A stretch of 64,000 nucleotides of DNA from contig NZ_LLXV01000027.1 in the NCBI RefSeq assembly GCF_001431665.1, forward strand, positions 49,011-113,010, read 5' to 3'. The first letter of the stretch is position 1. Each line of letters begins with the position of its first letter. The position numbers and the translations under genes were made by a program. The notes under the pieces are model-generated. The model was not told the origin of the DNA and made no database searches. It saw only the letters and a program-made list of their open reading frames with translations. Origin of the DNA: Stenotrophomonas beteli. GTDB lineage: Bacteria; Pseudomonadota; Gammaproteobacteria; Xanthomonadales; Xanthomonadaceae. Positions 18,450-27,036 of the stretch are shown here, piece after piece.

Positions 18450-19558
18450 AGGTGTTCCTGCGCTGGGCCAGCGACATGCTGCGCCGCTTCTTCAGCACGC
18501 TGGACTGGGTGTTGTGCCTGGCCCTGGGCGCGCTGATGGTGATCGGCCTGGCCACCTTGAAGAGCGCTGGTGGCGACAGCCTGGTGATGGCCCAGGGCGC
18601 ACGTTTCGCGGTGGGCATGGCGGCGCTGTGGGGCATCTCGCGCGTGCCGATCCTGCGCATCCGCTCGGCCACGCCGATGATCTATGCGATCTCGATGATC
18701 CCGCTGCTGGCGGTGTTCGTGCTTGGCACCGGCAAATACGGCCGGCAGTGGCTGGACCTGAAGTTCTTCTACCTGCAGCCGGCCGAGCTGCTGAAGGTCA
18801 GCCTGCCGATGATGGTGGCCTGGTACCTGCACAGGATGCCGCTGCCGCCGCGCTTCAGCACCGTGTTGACCGCGCTGGTCATCATCGGCGTGCCGACCGG
18901 GCTGGTGATGCTGCAGCCGGACTTCGGCACCGGCGTGCTGATCGCTGCCAGCGGCGTGTTCGTGCTGCTGCTGGCCGGCCTGCCATGGTGGTGGGTGGGC
19001 CTGGGCGTGGGCGGCGTGGCCGCGGTCGCGCCGCTGGCCTGGTTCTGGTTGCTGCGGCCGTACCAGAAGGACCGCATCATGATGTTCCTGGACCCGGAGA
19101 TGGATGCGCTGGGTGCCGGCTGGAACATCATCCAGTCGAAGATCGCGATCGGTTCCGGCGGCTTCGATGGCAAGGGCTGGGGCGAGGGCTCGCAGTCGCA
19201 CCTGAACTTCATTCCCGAGCAGACCACCGACTTCGCGTTCTCGGTGCTGAGCGAGGAGTTCGGCTGGATCGGCGTGGCCACCGTGCTGGCGCTGTACCTG
19301 GTGGTGATCGGGCGCTGCCTGTGGATCGCCAGCCAGTCGCGCGATTCCTATTCGCGGCTGCTGGCTGGTGCCACCGGCCTGGCGTTCTTCGTCTACGTGC
19401 TGGTGAATGGCGGGATGATTTCCGGCCTGCTGCCGGTGGTGGGCGTGCCGATGCCGCTGATCAGCTACGGCGGCACCTCGGCGGTATCCCTGCTGGCCGG
19501 TTTCGGCCTGGTGATGGCGGTGCGCAGCCACAACCCGGTGCACGGTGGATACGGGTAA
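18446..19558 (+). CDS. rodA: RodA, SEDS peptidoglycan polymerase (first copy)
   Basis: This SEDS-family glycosyltransferase polymerises lipid II into glycan strands together with PBP2. It has 370 residues, the same as E. coli RodA, with about ten membrane segments. It carries the conserved GWNIIQSKIAIGSGGFDGKGW loop and Asp262 in EQTTDFAFSVLSEEFGW, matching the essential Asp of the family, and ends with PLISYGGTSAVSLLAGFGL. It is translationally coupled to mrdA by ATGA. A second rodA lies directly downstream. Confidence 0.95.
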   Translation: MKVFLRWASDMLRRFFSTLDWVLCLALGALMVIGLATLKSAGGDSLVMAQGARFAVGMAALWGISRVPILRIRSATPMIYAISMIPLLAVFVLGTGKYGRQWLDLKFFYLQPAELLKVSLPMMVAWYLHRMPLPPRFSTVLTALVIIGVPTGLVMLQPDFGTGVLIAASGVFVLLLAGLPWWWVGLGVGGVAAVAPLAWFWLLRPYQKDRIMMFLDPEMDALGAGWNIIQSKIAIGSGGFDGKGWGEGSQSHLNFIPEQTTDFAFSVLSEEFGWIGVATVLALYLVVIGRCLWIASQSRDSYSRLLAGATGLAFFVYVLVNGGMISGLLPVVGVPMPLISYGGTSAVSLLAGFGLVMAVRSHNPVHGGYG

Positions 19559-19576
19559 CACCGGCTGCGCGCTTCT

Positions 19577-19642
19577 GTAGAGTCGAGCCATGCTCGACCG
19601 CCTTTCATGCAGCAGAAGCAGTCGAGCATGGCTCGACTCTAC
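19577..19642. repeat. SMAG dimer between the two rodA genes
   Basis: GTAGAGTCGAGCCATGCTCG starts at 19577 and the inverted copy ends CTAC at 19642. It belongs to the GTCGAG-core type and separates the two rodA copies. Confidence 0.85.
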
Positions 19643-19697
19643 AGGTGCGGAAGCACCCTGACAGCTTCACGCAAGCACGCATTGCTACCGTGCCCAT

Positions 19698-20792
19698 GTG
19701 GAATGGAAACGACTGCTTGGCATCGCCCGTGAGGCGGTGCGTACGATCGATCTGCCATTGCTGGCCGTGCTGTTGATCCTGATGGCGGCCGGCCTGGCCG
19801 TGCTGCACAGCGTATCCGGCCCGGTAGCCGGGCAGGCGGCGCGCTTTGCCGGTGGCCTGGTTGCGATGTGGCTGCTGTCGCGGGTTCCGCTGCTGCGCCT
19901 GCGCGCGTGGACGCCGGCGATCTACGCAGTGTCGATGCTGCCGCTGATGGCGGTGTACGTGATCGGCACCGGCAAGTACGGTCAACGCTGGCTCAACCTG
20001 GGCGTGTTCTACCTGCAGCCGTCGGAGCTGCTCAAGCTCAGCCTGCCGCTGATGATGGCCTGGTACCTGCACCGGCAACCGCTGCCCCCGTCACCGCGCA
20101 CGGTGCTGACGGCGGCCGCGCTGATTGGCGTGCCGGCCGTGCTGATCCTGCTGCAGCCCAACCTCGGCACGGCCACGCTGGTCACCGCCAGCGGTGTGTT
20201 CGCCCTGTTGCTGGCCGGATTGCACTGGGGCTGGGTGGCCACTGGCGCGGCAGGACTGGCGGTAGCCGCGCCACTGGCCTGGTTCGGCCTGTTGCGGCAG
20301 TACCAGAAGGATCGCGTACTGACCTTTCTCGACCCGGCGGCCGATCCACTTGGTACCGGCTGGAACATCCTGCAGTCGCGCATCGCGATCGGTTCCGGCG
20401 GCTGGGACGGGCGCGGTTGGGGACAGGGCACGCAGGCCACGCTGGATTTCCTGCCCGAGTACACCACGGACTTCGCGTTTTCGGTGCTGGCCGAGGAGTT
20501 CGGCTGGATCGGCGTGGCCAGCGTATTCGCGCTGTATCTGTTCGTGGTCGGGCGCTGCCTGTGGGTGGCCGTGCACGCGCGCGACACGCACGCACGGTTG
20601 CTGGCCGGCAGTCTGGGCTTGGCGTTCTTCGTCTACGTGCTGGTCAATGGCGGGATGATCTCCGGCCTGCTGCCGGTGGTGGGCATCCCGATGCCGTTGA
20701 TCAGCTACGGCGGTACCTCGGCGGTCTCGTTGCTGGCCGGCATCGGGTTGGTGATGGCGGTACGCGGGCATCGGCCCGTGCACGGGGGATAG
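19698..20792 (+). CDS. RodA paralogue (second tandem copy)
   Basis: This second SEDS polymerase (364 residues, GTG start) aligns with the first RodA along its whole length. It keeps the catalytic loop (GWNILQSRIAIGSGGWDGRGW), the acidic residue Asp258 in EYTTDFAFSVLAEEFGW, and the same ending LISYGGTSAVSLLAG. The N-terminal 60 residues differ most. It therefore looks functional rather than decayed. It lies 139 bp after rodA and is not overlapped with it, so its expression may be separate. Whether it also partners PBP2 cannot be told from the sequence. Confidence 0.9.
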   Translation: MEWKRLLGIAREAVRTIDLPLLAVLLILMAAGLAVLHSVSGPVAGQAARFAGGLVAMWLLSRVPLLRLRAWTPAIYAVSMLPLMAVYVIGTGKYGQRWLNLGVFYLQPSELLKLSLPLMMAWYLHRQPLPPSPRTVLTAAALIGVPAVLILLQPNLGTATLVTASGVFALLLAGLHWGWVATGAAGLAVAAPLAWFGLLRQYQKDRVLTFLDPAADPLGTGWNILQSRIAIGSGGWDGRGWGQGTQATLDFLPEYTTDFAFSVLAEEFGWIGVASVFALYLFVVGRCLWVAVHARDTHARLLAGSLGLAFFVYVLVNGGMISGLLPVVGIPMPLISYGGTSAVSLLAGIGLVMAVRGHRPVHGG

Positions 20793-20795
20793 GGT

Positions 20796-21028
20796 TTCCA
20801 GCCAGCGGCGCAGCCCCTCGTGGGTGGGGTCTGGGTGGTCGTGGAAAGCAGAAGCCGTGGGTGGGCCGGTCGGGCTGGGTGCGCGGGGGACGCCGTGAAT
20901 CCGTCCCTGGAGGCTTGGCAGCCGCATCCATGCGGCTGACACCCCCGCATACCCACCCGGCCAGCCCTCAGTAATCCGGCTTTCAGCGACCCACTCCACC
21001 CACGAGGGGCTGCACCGATTGGCTGGAA
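20796..21028. repeat. 233-bp imperfect palindrome (long hairpin element)
   Basis: The left arm starts TTCCAGCCA at 20796 and runs through CAGCCCCTCGTGGGTGG; the right arm ends with the reverse complement at 21028. Inner segments also pair (GGGTGGGCCGG with CCGGCC, and a GGGGG tract with CCCCC), so almost the whole element can fold on itself, with a tip containing GCCGCATCCATGCGGC. A related element in the opposite orientation lies at about 34390-34620. Short open frames inside it are not genes. Confidence 0.75.
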
Positions 21029-21144
21029 CCTTCCTGACTCTGCGCAACGCCTGTTGTGGAAGCGTTCTCACAACGACGCATGCGGCTACGCTCGCCGACC
21101 AAAGTCCGAAAAATATGCGGTCTGGTTCACACTTTTACGCCGCG

Positions 21145-21158
21145 TTGATCTTGATCAA
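21145..21158. promoter_or_regulatory. FNR/Anr-type box
   Basis: TTGATCTTGATCAA is an exact match to the FNR/Anr consensus TTGAT-N4-ATCAA. A weak -10-like CACAAT lies at 21181-21186, about the distance expected for class II activation with the box near -41.5, which would place a rightward start near 21193. The target would be either an RNA in 21193-21458 or mltB. Confidence 0.55.
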
Positions 21159-21192
21159 TGGACTTGTCGTAATCGGCCTGCACAATGGCGGC

Positions 21193-21458
21193 CCGTTCGG
21201 CACGGCGCGCCGTTAATCGTTGCAGCGCGAGGGGGCGTCGGGCGGGAAGCAGTACTGATCCAACGGGTACAGGGAGCGCGGAGCACTGCCACTGGGGAGC
21301 GGCAGCCGCGCAGGTACCGACCGGATCCGGTTGCCGGTTGCGTCTGCGGGGATGGGGACGCAACCGGCCACCTCTCACTGAATGGGGCAGGGCAATCACG
21401 ACGCCTTCACATTTCCCGCTGAACGCGGGCAAATCGTTGTGATTCATGGTGTTAGGGG
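21193..21458 (+). ncRNA. Candidate structured RNA or mltB leader with three stem-loops
   Basis: Three strong stem-loops follow in order. The first is 21276-21311 (GCGCGG...CCGCGC outside CTGCC...GGCAG). The second is 21333-21368 (GCCGGTTGCGTC pairing exactly with GACGCAACCGGC). The third is 21394-21444 (AATCACGACG pairing with CGTTGTGATT around CCCGC...GCGGG), followed by GGGGTTTT at about 21451-21458. There is no convincing protein-coding frame. It may be a small RNA with its own terminator or the 5' leader of mltB, whose ATG is 49 bp past the last stem. I do not recognise it as 6S, SRP, tmRNA or RNase P RNA. Confidence 0.35.
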
Positions 21459-21492
21459 TTTTAATTCATCCATGACCTGCTAACCTGCGACG

Positions 21493-22638
21493 ATGATTCG
21501 ACGCACTCTGGCCTGCATGCTCACCCTCGGCCTGGTCGCCTGCGCGACCCAGCCGAAGTCCCCACCGCCTTCGCCCCAGGCCAGCAGTACACCGCGCCAG
21601 CCCGCCGCCAAGGCCCATGGCCCGGCCGAGGCCGCACCCGAAGCCACCGCCGCCACCGCGCCGCCGGTCGATCTCACCCCGGTGCCGTTCGAGCTTGCGC
21701 GGGCCCGTTTCATTGCCGATACCGCCAAGCGCTATGGCCTGAAGCCGGAGCAGATCCGCAACGTGCTCGACCAGGCGCAGGTGCGCCCGCCGATCATCGC
21801 CGCGATGTCGCGCCCGGCCGAGCGGGTCAAGCCGTGGAACGAATACCGGCCGATGTTCATCAGCAAGGCACGCATCGACGGTGGCCGTGCGTTCCTGGCC
21901 GAACATCGCGCCGAACTGGATCGCGTGCAGCAGCGTACCGGCGTTCCGGCCGAAGTGATCGTGGCGATCATTGGCGTGGAAACCAGCTATGGAAAGAATG
22001 CCGGCAGCCATCGCGTGCTCGATGCGCTGTATACGCTGGCCTTCTACTACCCGCGTAGCGGCGACCCGGCCAAGCTGGAGCGCGAAGTGCGCCGCGAGCT
22101 GTTCTTCCGCGATGAGCTGGCCAAACTGTTCGAGCTGGGCCGCGAAGAAAACCTGGACATCACCACGCTCAAGGGCAGTTATGCCGGTGCGATGGGGATG
22201 GGCCAGTTCATGCCGTCCAGCTACCTCGATTACGCGGTGGACGGCAACGGCGATGGCCGCCGCGACCTGTTCAACAGCTACGACGATGTGTTTTCGTCCA
22301 TTGCCAACTACTTCGTGAAGAAGGGCGGCTGGGTGCGCGGTGGGCAGGTGGCCGTGCCGGCCACCCTTGCGCCGGGGCGTGAGGAGTTCAACCCCACCGA
22401 GTGGATGCCGACCTGGTCGTTGGCCGACCTGGCGCAGCGCGGCTACCAGCCCAGCGCGCCGGTGCAGCCCGGCGCCACCGCCACCCCGATCACCCTGGAA
22501 GGCAGCACCGGCAAGCAGTACTGGCTCGGTTTCCAGAACTATTACGCGATCACCCGCTACAACCTCTCGAAGATGTACGCGATGGCCGTGTTCCAGTTGT
22601 CCCAGGCCATCGCCGGACAGGAGCTGCCCCCGGCATGA
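21493..22638 (+). CDS. mltB: MltB, membrane-bound lytic murein transglycosylase B
   Basis: This is a periplasmic lipoprotein that cleaves peptidoglycan glycan strands with formation of 1,6-anhydro-MurNAc. The signal ends LGLVAC. A Pro/Ala linker leads to the SLT-like domain with catalytic Glu163 in IIGVETSYGKN, followed by the MltB-typical YAGAMGMGQFMPSSY and DGDGR-like segments. It has 381 residues, normal for MltB. Its last four bases overlap rlpA (ATGA). Upstream lies the structured 700-bp gap. Confidence 0.94.
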   Translation: MIRRTLACMLTLGLVACATQPKSPPPSPQASSTPRQPAAKAHGPAEAAPEATAATAPPVDLTPVPFELARARFIADTAKRYGLKPEQIRNVLDQAQVRPPIIAAMSRPAERVKPWNEYRPMFISKARIDGGRAFLAEHRAELDRVQQRTGVPAEVIVAIIGVETSYGKNAGSHRVLDALYTLAFYYPRSGDPAKLEREVRRELFFRDELAKLFELGREENLDITTLKGSYAGAMGMGQFMPSSYLDYAVDGNGDGRRDLFNSYDDVFSSIANYFVKKGGWVRGGQVAVPATLAPGREEFNPTEWMPTWSLADLAQRGYQPSAPVQPGATATPITLEGSTGKQYWLGFQNYYAITRYNLSKMYAMAVFQLSQAIAGQELPPA

Positions 22639-23903
22639 ACATCAGATGGCTGGTCCCAGGCTTGATCGTCCTTGCACTGGCGGCGTGCAGCAGCGCGCCG
22701 AAGAAGCCGGCCACGGCCGGCCATGGTGGCAAGCCCAGCGGGACGCTGGTGCAGGGCCGCGGCTCGCGCCCGGCGCACTGTCCGGAAGGCTCGCCGTATG
22801 CGGCGGCCAAGGAAGACCCGAACACGCGTGGCAACTACACCGCCGGCGGCCTGTACAAACCCGGCGTGCGTGACAGCACCCCGGACTACATTCCCAACGT
22901 GGCCTGCATTCCCGAGCCGGAAGTGACCGCCGAGGAGCGCTCGGCGATCGGCAACAAGTCGCCATACGTGGTGCTGGGCAAGTCGTACAAGGTGCTCGAC
23001 GACACCCGTGATTACGTCGAGCGCGGCACCGCGTCCTACTACGGCGCCAAGTTCCATGGCCGCCTGACCTCCAACCGCGAGGTCTACGACATGTACCAGT
23101 TCACCGCCGCGCACAAGACGCTGCCGCTGCCCAGCTTCGCCCGTGTCACCAACCTGGACAACGGCGAGTCGGTCATCGTGCGCGTCAACGACCGTGGCCC
23201 GTTCCATGACGGCCGCGTGGTCGATCTCAGCTATGCCGCCGCGGTGCGCCTGGGCATCACCCAGCGTGGCACCGGCAATGTGGAAGTGCGTGCACTGCAG
23301 CCGGGCGAGGGCAACCTGCTGGCGCAGAAACCCTCGCGCCGCGAACGTCGTGCCGCCGAAGCGGCTGCGGCCAGCGCGATCGCCAGCACGCGGCCGGCAC
23401 CGGCCGCACGTGCACCCGCCGACAGCGACATCGATCGCCTGGTCAACCGCCTGCCGACCGGCGCGGCACCGTCGCGCGGCCAGCCGGCCACCACCCAGGG
23501 CGTGGCCAGTACTGCGCCGGACGTGGCGGTCAGCAGCCTGCCGCCGAGCGCGCCGCCGGTACGCAGCACGGCACCCGCGCCGGCCGTTGTGGCCAGCGCT
23601 GCCCCGCGTACCGTGTCACCGGCACCGGTGCGTACTTCCCCGGCCACGCCAAGCCTGTCGCAACAGGTGGTCGGCGCGGTGATGGTGCAGGTCGCCAGCT
23701 TCTCCAGCCGCGACAATGCCAACCGTGCGATGGGCCAGCTCAACGCTGCCGGCATCGTCGGGGCGACCATCAGCGACATCGCCGCCGGAGGCCGTACCCT
23801 GTTCCGCCTGCGTGTTCCCGCCAATGACCATGCCAGTGCCGCGGAACTTGTCGGCCGCATCGCCGGTCTGGGGCTGGGTTCGCCGCAGATCGTCAAGGAT
23901 TGA
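22635..23903 (+). CDS. rlpA: RlpA, septal-ring lytic transglycosylase lipoprotein
   Basis: RlpA cuts glycan strands that lack stem peptides at the division site. This 422-residue protein has a lipobox (LALAAC) and a double-psi beta-barrel with the diagnostic GTASYYGAKFHGRLTSNREVYDMY and VRVNDRGPFHDGRVVDLS. A long Ala/Pro linker follows, then a C-terminal SPOR domain (VMVQVASFSSRDNANRAM) that binds denuded septal peptidoglycan. The start at 22635 overlaps the mltB stop (ATGA). Confidence 0.94.
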   Translation: MNIRWLVPGLIVLALAACSSAPKKPATAGHGGKPSGTLVQGRGSRPAHCPEGSPYAAAKEDPNTRGNYTAGGLYKPGVRDSTPDYIPNVACIPEPEVTAEERSAIGNKSPYVVLGKSYKVLDDTRDYVERGTASYYGAKFHGRLTSNREVYDMYQFTAAHKTLPLPSFARVTNLDNGESVIVRVNDRGPFHDGRVVDLSYAAAVRLGITQRGTGNVEVRALQPGEGNLLAQKPSRRERRAAEAAAASAIASTRPAPAARAPADSDIDRLVNRLPTGAAPSRGQPATTQGVASTAPDVAVSSLPPSAPPVRSTAPAPAVVASAAPRTVSPAPVRTSPATPSLSQQVVGAVMVQVASFSSRDNANRAMGQLNAAGIVGATISDIAAGGRTLFRLRVPANDHASAAELVGRIAGLGLGSPQIVKD

Positions 23904-24003
23904 TCCGCCCGGGCCGGTGCTGCCGGCCCGCGCTCCCCCGGCCTTACAATGGCCGTTACGTTCCACCCTCCATTCCTGGCCGTCCCCTGGAGCCTGCTGT
24001 CCA

Positions 24004-25224
24004 ATGAATTTCCGTTCCGCCGCCACCGCCCTGGCCGCCACCCTGGTGGTGGGCCTGGCTTCCGCCCAGACGCCGCTGCCGACCCCGGCCACGCCGGCGC
24101 CTGCCGCCGCCGCTGCCGCCCCGGCCACCGTTGCCACTCCGCCCGCTCCGGCGCCGAGCGTGTCCAAGGCCTGGGTGCTGATGGATTACGCCACCGGCCA
24201 GGTACTGGCTGGCGAAAACGTCCACGAGCAGCTGGCACCGGCCAGCATCACCAAGGTGATGACGTCCTACGTGATCGCCGCCGAGGTCAAGAACGGCAAG
24301 GTCCGTGCGGATGACCAGGTGATGATGAGCGAGCGCGCCTGGCGCGAAGGTGGCGCCGGTACCGACGGCAGCTACAGCGGCTTCCCGGTCAACCAGACCG
24401 CACGCCTGGAAGACATGGAAAAGGGCATGGCGATCCAGTCCGGCAATGACGCCGCGATCGCCCTGGCCGAACACGTGGCCGGCAGCGAAGAGGCCTTCGC
24501 CTCGCTGATGAACAGCTACGCCGCCAAGATCGGCATGAAGGACTCGCACTTCGTCAACGCGCACGGCCTGACCGCCGAAGGCCACCACAGCACTGCCTAT
24601 GACCTGGCGCTGCTGGGCCGCGCGATGGTGCGCGACTACCCGGAAACCTACGCGTACAACAAGATCAAGGAATTCCAGGTCGGCAACATCAAGCAGCCCA
24701 ACCGCAACCTGCTGCTGTGGCGCGATGGCAGCGTGGACGGCATCAAGACCGGCCATACCTCCGAGGCGGGCTATTGCCTGATGAGCTCGGCCCAGCGTGG
24801 CGACCAGCGACTGATCGCCGTGGTGCTGGGCGGTGCGTCGGAGAAGCAGCGTGCCGATGACAGCCTGGCCCTGCTGAACTGGGGCTTCCGCTTCTTCGAG
24901 ACCCATCGCCTGTATGAGCCGGGCAAGGCCGTGGCCGAGCACAAGGTCTGGAAGGGCACCACCGACAAGGTGCAGCTGGGCGTAGCCCAGCCGATGCTGG
25001 TGAGCGTGCCGCGCGGCCGCTACAACGACCTGAAGCCGAGCATCGACGTGCCCAAGACGCTGGAAGCGCCGTTCACCGCTGGCCAGCAGATCGGCACCGT
25101 GAAGGTGACCCTGGATGGCAAGATCGTTGCCGAGGCACCGCTGGTGGCGGTGGCAGCAGTCGAACAGGCCGGCTTCTTCAAGCGCCTGTGGGACAGCTTC
25201 TGGATGTGGTGGGAATCGGAATGA
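24004..25224 (+). CDS. dacC: D-alanyl-D-alanine carboxypeptidase (PBP5/6 type)
   Basis: This low-molecular-weight penicillin-binding protein removes the terminal D-Ala from stem peptides. After a signal peptide and an Ala/Pro spacer come the three active-site motifs: Ser81-I-T-Lys84, Ser146-Gly-Asn148 and Lys248-Thr-Gly250. A PBP5-type beta-rich C-terminal domain follows, and the protein ends in an amphipathic membrane anchor rich in Trp and Phe (FFKRLWDSFWMWW). It has 407 residues. Its position after rlpA and before ybeD-lipB matches other gammaproteobacteria. The choice between dacA and dacC as a name is arbitrary. Confidence 0.93.
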   Translation: MNFRSAATALAATLVVGLASAQTPLPTPATPAPAAAAAAPATVATPPAPAPSVSKAWVLMDYATGQVLAGENVHEQLAPASITKVMTSYVIAAEVKNGKVRADDQVMMSERAWREGGAGTDGSYSGFPVNQTARLEDMEKGMAIQSGNDAAIALAEHVAGSEEAFASLMNSYAAKIGMKDSHFVNAHGLTAEGHHSTAYDLALLGRAMVRDYPETYAYNKIKEFQVGNIKQPNRNLLLWRDGSVDGIKTGHTSEAGYCLMSSAQRGDQRLIAVVLGGASEKQRADDSLALLNWGFRFFETHRLYEPGKAVAEHKVWKGTTDKVQLGVAQPMLVSVPRGRYNDLKPSIDVPKTLEAPFTAGQQIGTVKVTLDGKIVAEAPLVAVAAVEQAGFFKRLWDSFWMWWESE

Positions 25225-25250
25225 TCCACGCCCCGGCGTGGTGAAGGAAG

Positions 25251-25274
25251 AGGCCGGCGAATGCCGGCCTTTTT
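25251..25274 (+). terminator. Intrinsic terminator after dacC
   Basis: AGGCCGGC and GCCGGCCT form an eight-base stem around GAAT, followed by TTTTT. It ends the mltB-rlpA-dacC unit. Confidence 0.9.
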
Positions 25275-25280
25275 CGTTTT

Positions 25281-25338
25281 GTAGAGTCAAGCCATGCTCG
25301 ACTGAGGGTGAATGCAGTCGAGCATGGCTCGACTCTAC
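25281..25338. repeat. SMAG dimer, GTCGAG core
   Basis: A GTAG unit at 25281 faces its inverted copy ending CTAC at 25336, of the same type as 10755-10814 and 19577-19642. The left arm has one change (GTCAAG for GTCGAG). As at 10755, the dimer follows an intrinsic terminator closely. Confidence 0.8.
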
Positions 25339-25347
25339 GAACGGCGC

Positions 25348-26406
25348 CTACAGCGAGCGGCTGATGGTGAAGCTGCCGAACACCGGCGACTGGCGCTGGC
25401 CATCGAACTCGCGGGTGCTGTGGTAGCGCGCCATCGCGAATTTCCAGCGTCCCCGCATCACGGCGATGCCGTAGCCGGCCTGGGCGACCACATGGCGCTT
25501 GTCCACGCTGTGGCTGCTGCGGAAGGTGTTGCCGTCCAGCGTGATATCGCGGATCACCCACGCCGCATCGGTGGTGGCAAACAGGTGCCAGGACCAGCCA
25601 CTGGGACGGCCGCCGCGCGTAGGCGCGGTGTTCTCGCCGGCCGGCCGCAGCGGCGTGCTGCCGAAGTCGTCGGGCAGCTTCCAGCCGAAGCGCACTTCGC
25701 CGCCGGCATTGGCCTTGGTTTCCAGGTTGCCGATCGAGCCGCCGTAGTGGCTGATCGCGTCCCAGCCCCAGCCGCCGGCGTTGGTGCTGGCATCGGCCGG
25801 CCAGCGGCGCATGCGCTCGTGGGTCAGCATGAACACCGGTTCGTTGTGCAGCTGGTTGTCCCAGCCTTCGAACTTCTTGTCACCCAGCAGGTTGTGCACC
25901 GCATCCTGCACCTGCTTGCCCTGCGCCCACGGCCCGACCACGCCCAGCGCCAGCTGGGTGGTCTGCAGGCGGTCGCCGCTGCGCGCGTTGAAACCGAAGC
26001 TGGCCAGCAGCACGCCGGCATACGGGCGATCCTCCTCGATCAGATCGCGCCGGGCCGGGTCGGTCGGGGTGAAGATGCCCTGGCCGATGCTGAAGATCAT
26101 GTTCTGCTGCTCGAACCTGCCCGGGTGCAGGCCTTCCAGGTACTGGTTCACCCAGCGCGCCATGCGTGGCAGGCAGGGGTCGTCGGTGTAGTCGACCAGG
26201 TTCGGCGAGACCAGGGTCAGCTGCGCGCCGTTGGTATAGCCCTGGTCCTGGTGGCGGCCACCGAACAGGTCGTTGTCGACGCGGAAATTGATCTGCGGCG
26301 GGTGGTCGCGCATGGCGTCCGGGCCACACTGTTCGGCCGCCTGGGCGGCCAGGGGGAGGGCAGAGGCCAGCAGGCCGGCCAGCCCGAGGGCTGCGACACT
26401 ACGCAT
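25348..26406 (-). CDS. LpxR-like lipid A 3'-O-deacylase family outer-membrane protein
   Basis: This 352-residue exported protein belongs to the LpxR/DUF2219 family, outer-membrane barrels that remove the 3'-acyloxyacyl group of lipid A. After a signal peptide (MRSVAALGLAGLLASALPLA) the family signature INFRVDNDLFGGRHQDQGYTNG appears, with the Asn-Asp and Tyr-Thr-Asn residues of the active-site region, then IGQGIFTPTD and RPYAGVLLASFGF. The C-terminal half is a run of amphipathic strands. Start 26406 gives the cleanest signal peptide; 26421 is also possible. The gene interrupts the otherwise rightward wall-and-lipoate cluster. Confidence 0.85.
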   Translation of the reverse strand: MRSVAALGLAGLLASALPLAAQAAEQCGPDAMRDHPPQINFRVDNDLFGGRHQDQGYTNGAQLTLVSPNLVDYTDDPCLPRMARWVNQYLEGLHPGRFEQQNMIFSIGQGIFTPTDPARRDLIEEDRPYAGVLLASFGFNARSGDRLQTTQLALGVVGPWAQGKQVQDAVHNLLGDKKFEGWDNQLHNEPVFMLTHERMRRWPADASTNAGGWGWDAISHYGGSIGNLETKANAGGEVRFGWKLPDDFGSTPLRPAGENTAPTRGGRPSGWSWHLFATTDAAWVIRDITLDGNTFRSSHSVDKRHVVAQAGYGIAVMRGRWKFAMARYHSTREFDGQRQSPVFGSFTISRSL

Positions 26407-26757
26407 GGATGGAATGCTCATGGGGAAGGGGGCGGTTTTCTGTCGTTTTCTGCAACGCTACGGTACTCGTGCCCGCGCGTCGGAACGAGCGCGTTCGGAT
26501 CACTTGTCTGTTCCGAAAACAACATTGTCCGGCGCACACAATTTGTTACCCGCGTACGCGCTGCGGTCCTGGGGTGAAGGCGGCCGCAGGCCGTCTTTGC
26601 GCCGCCGGGACCGTGCGCGGCAGAAGATTGCAGTCAGCTGCCGTTGGGCTTTCGGCCCGCGCCTCCGGGTCACCTGCAACGCAGCAGCCCGCAGGTGCCG
26701 CCTTTGACTTTGATGAATACTCTTGGGTTTGTTGCCCTGCGGCCCGATAATGGGGCC

Positions 26758-27036
26758 ATGGAAATCAAGTCCGACAACCCCGACCACGGCTTCCAGTTCC
26801 CCGGCCAGTTCGAGCTCAGCGCCATGGGCCCGGCCAACCGCGGCCTGGAACATGAGCTCCCCCGCCTGCTGCTGGCCGCCGGCATCGATGTCGTCAACGA
26901 ACGCATCAGCTGGAAGCACTCGTCCAACGGCAAGTACGTGTCCGTCCGCATCGTGTTCAAGGCCGAGAGCCGCGAACAGTACGACCTGGCCCACCAGGCG
27001 CTGCGCGACCACCCGGAAGTGAAGTGGACGCTGTAG
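26758..27036 (+). CDS. ybeD: YbeD/DUF493 family protein
   Basis: This is a 92-residue cytoplasmic protein of the YbeD family, an ACT-like small fold of unknown function that is conserved next to lipB. The typical [19 protein letters not shown] start and the final HPEVKWTL are present. It overlaps lipB by 13 bases. The 350-bp gap upstream (26407-26757) holds the leftward LpxR promoter, an inverted repeat around GGCGGCCGCAGGCCGTC near 26578, and presumably the rightward promoter; I found no strong match to consensus. Confidence 0.88.
   Translation: MEIKSDNPDHGFQFPGQFELSAMGPANRGLEHELPRLLLAAGIDVVNERISWKHSSNGKYVSVRIVFKAESREQYDLAHQALRDHPEVKWTL

Noticed and set aside
21276..21444. 6S, SRP, tmRNA or RNase P RNA in the stem-loop region
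   Set aside because: None of their conserved sequence blocks or overall folds could be matched by eye; it is left as an unnamed candidate.
20796..21447. Small open frames in the gap between rodA2 and mltB
   Set aside because: They fall within palindromes and stem-loops, overlap in several frames, and lack ribosome sites; similar peptides arise from the related element at 34.4 kb because the DNA is repeated.
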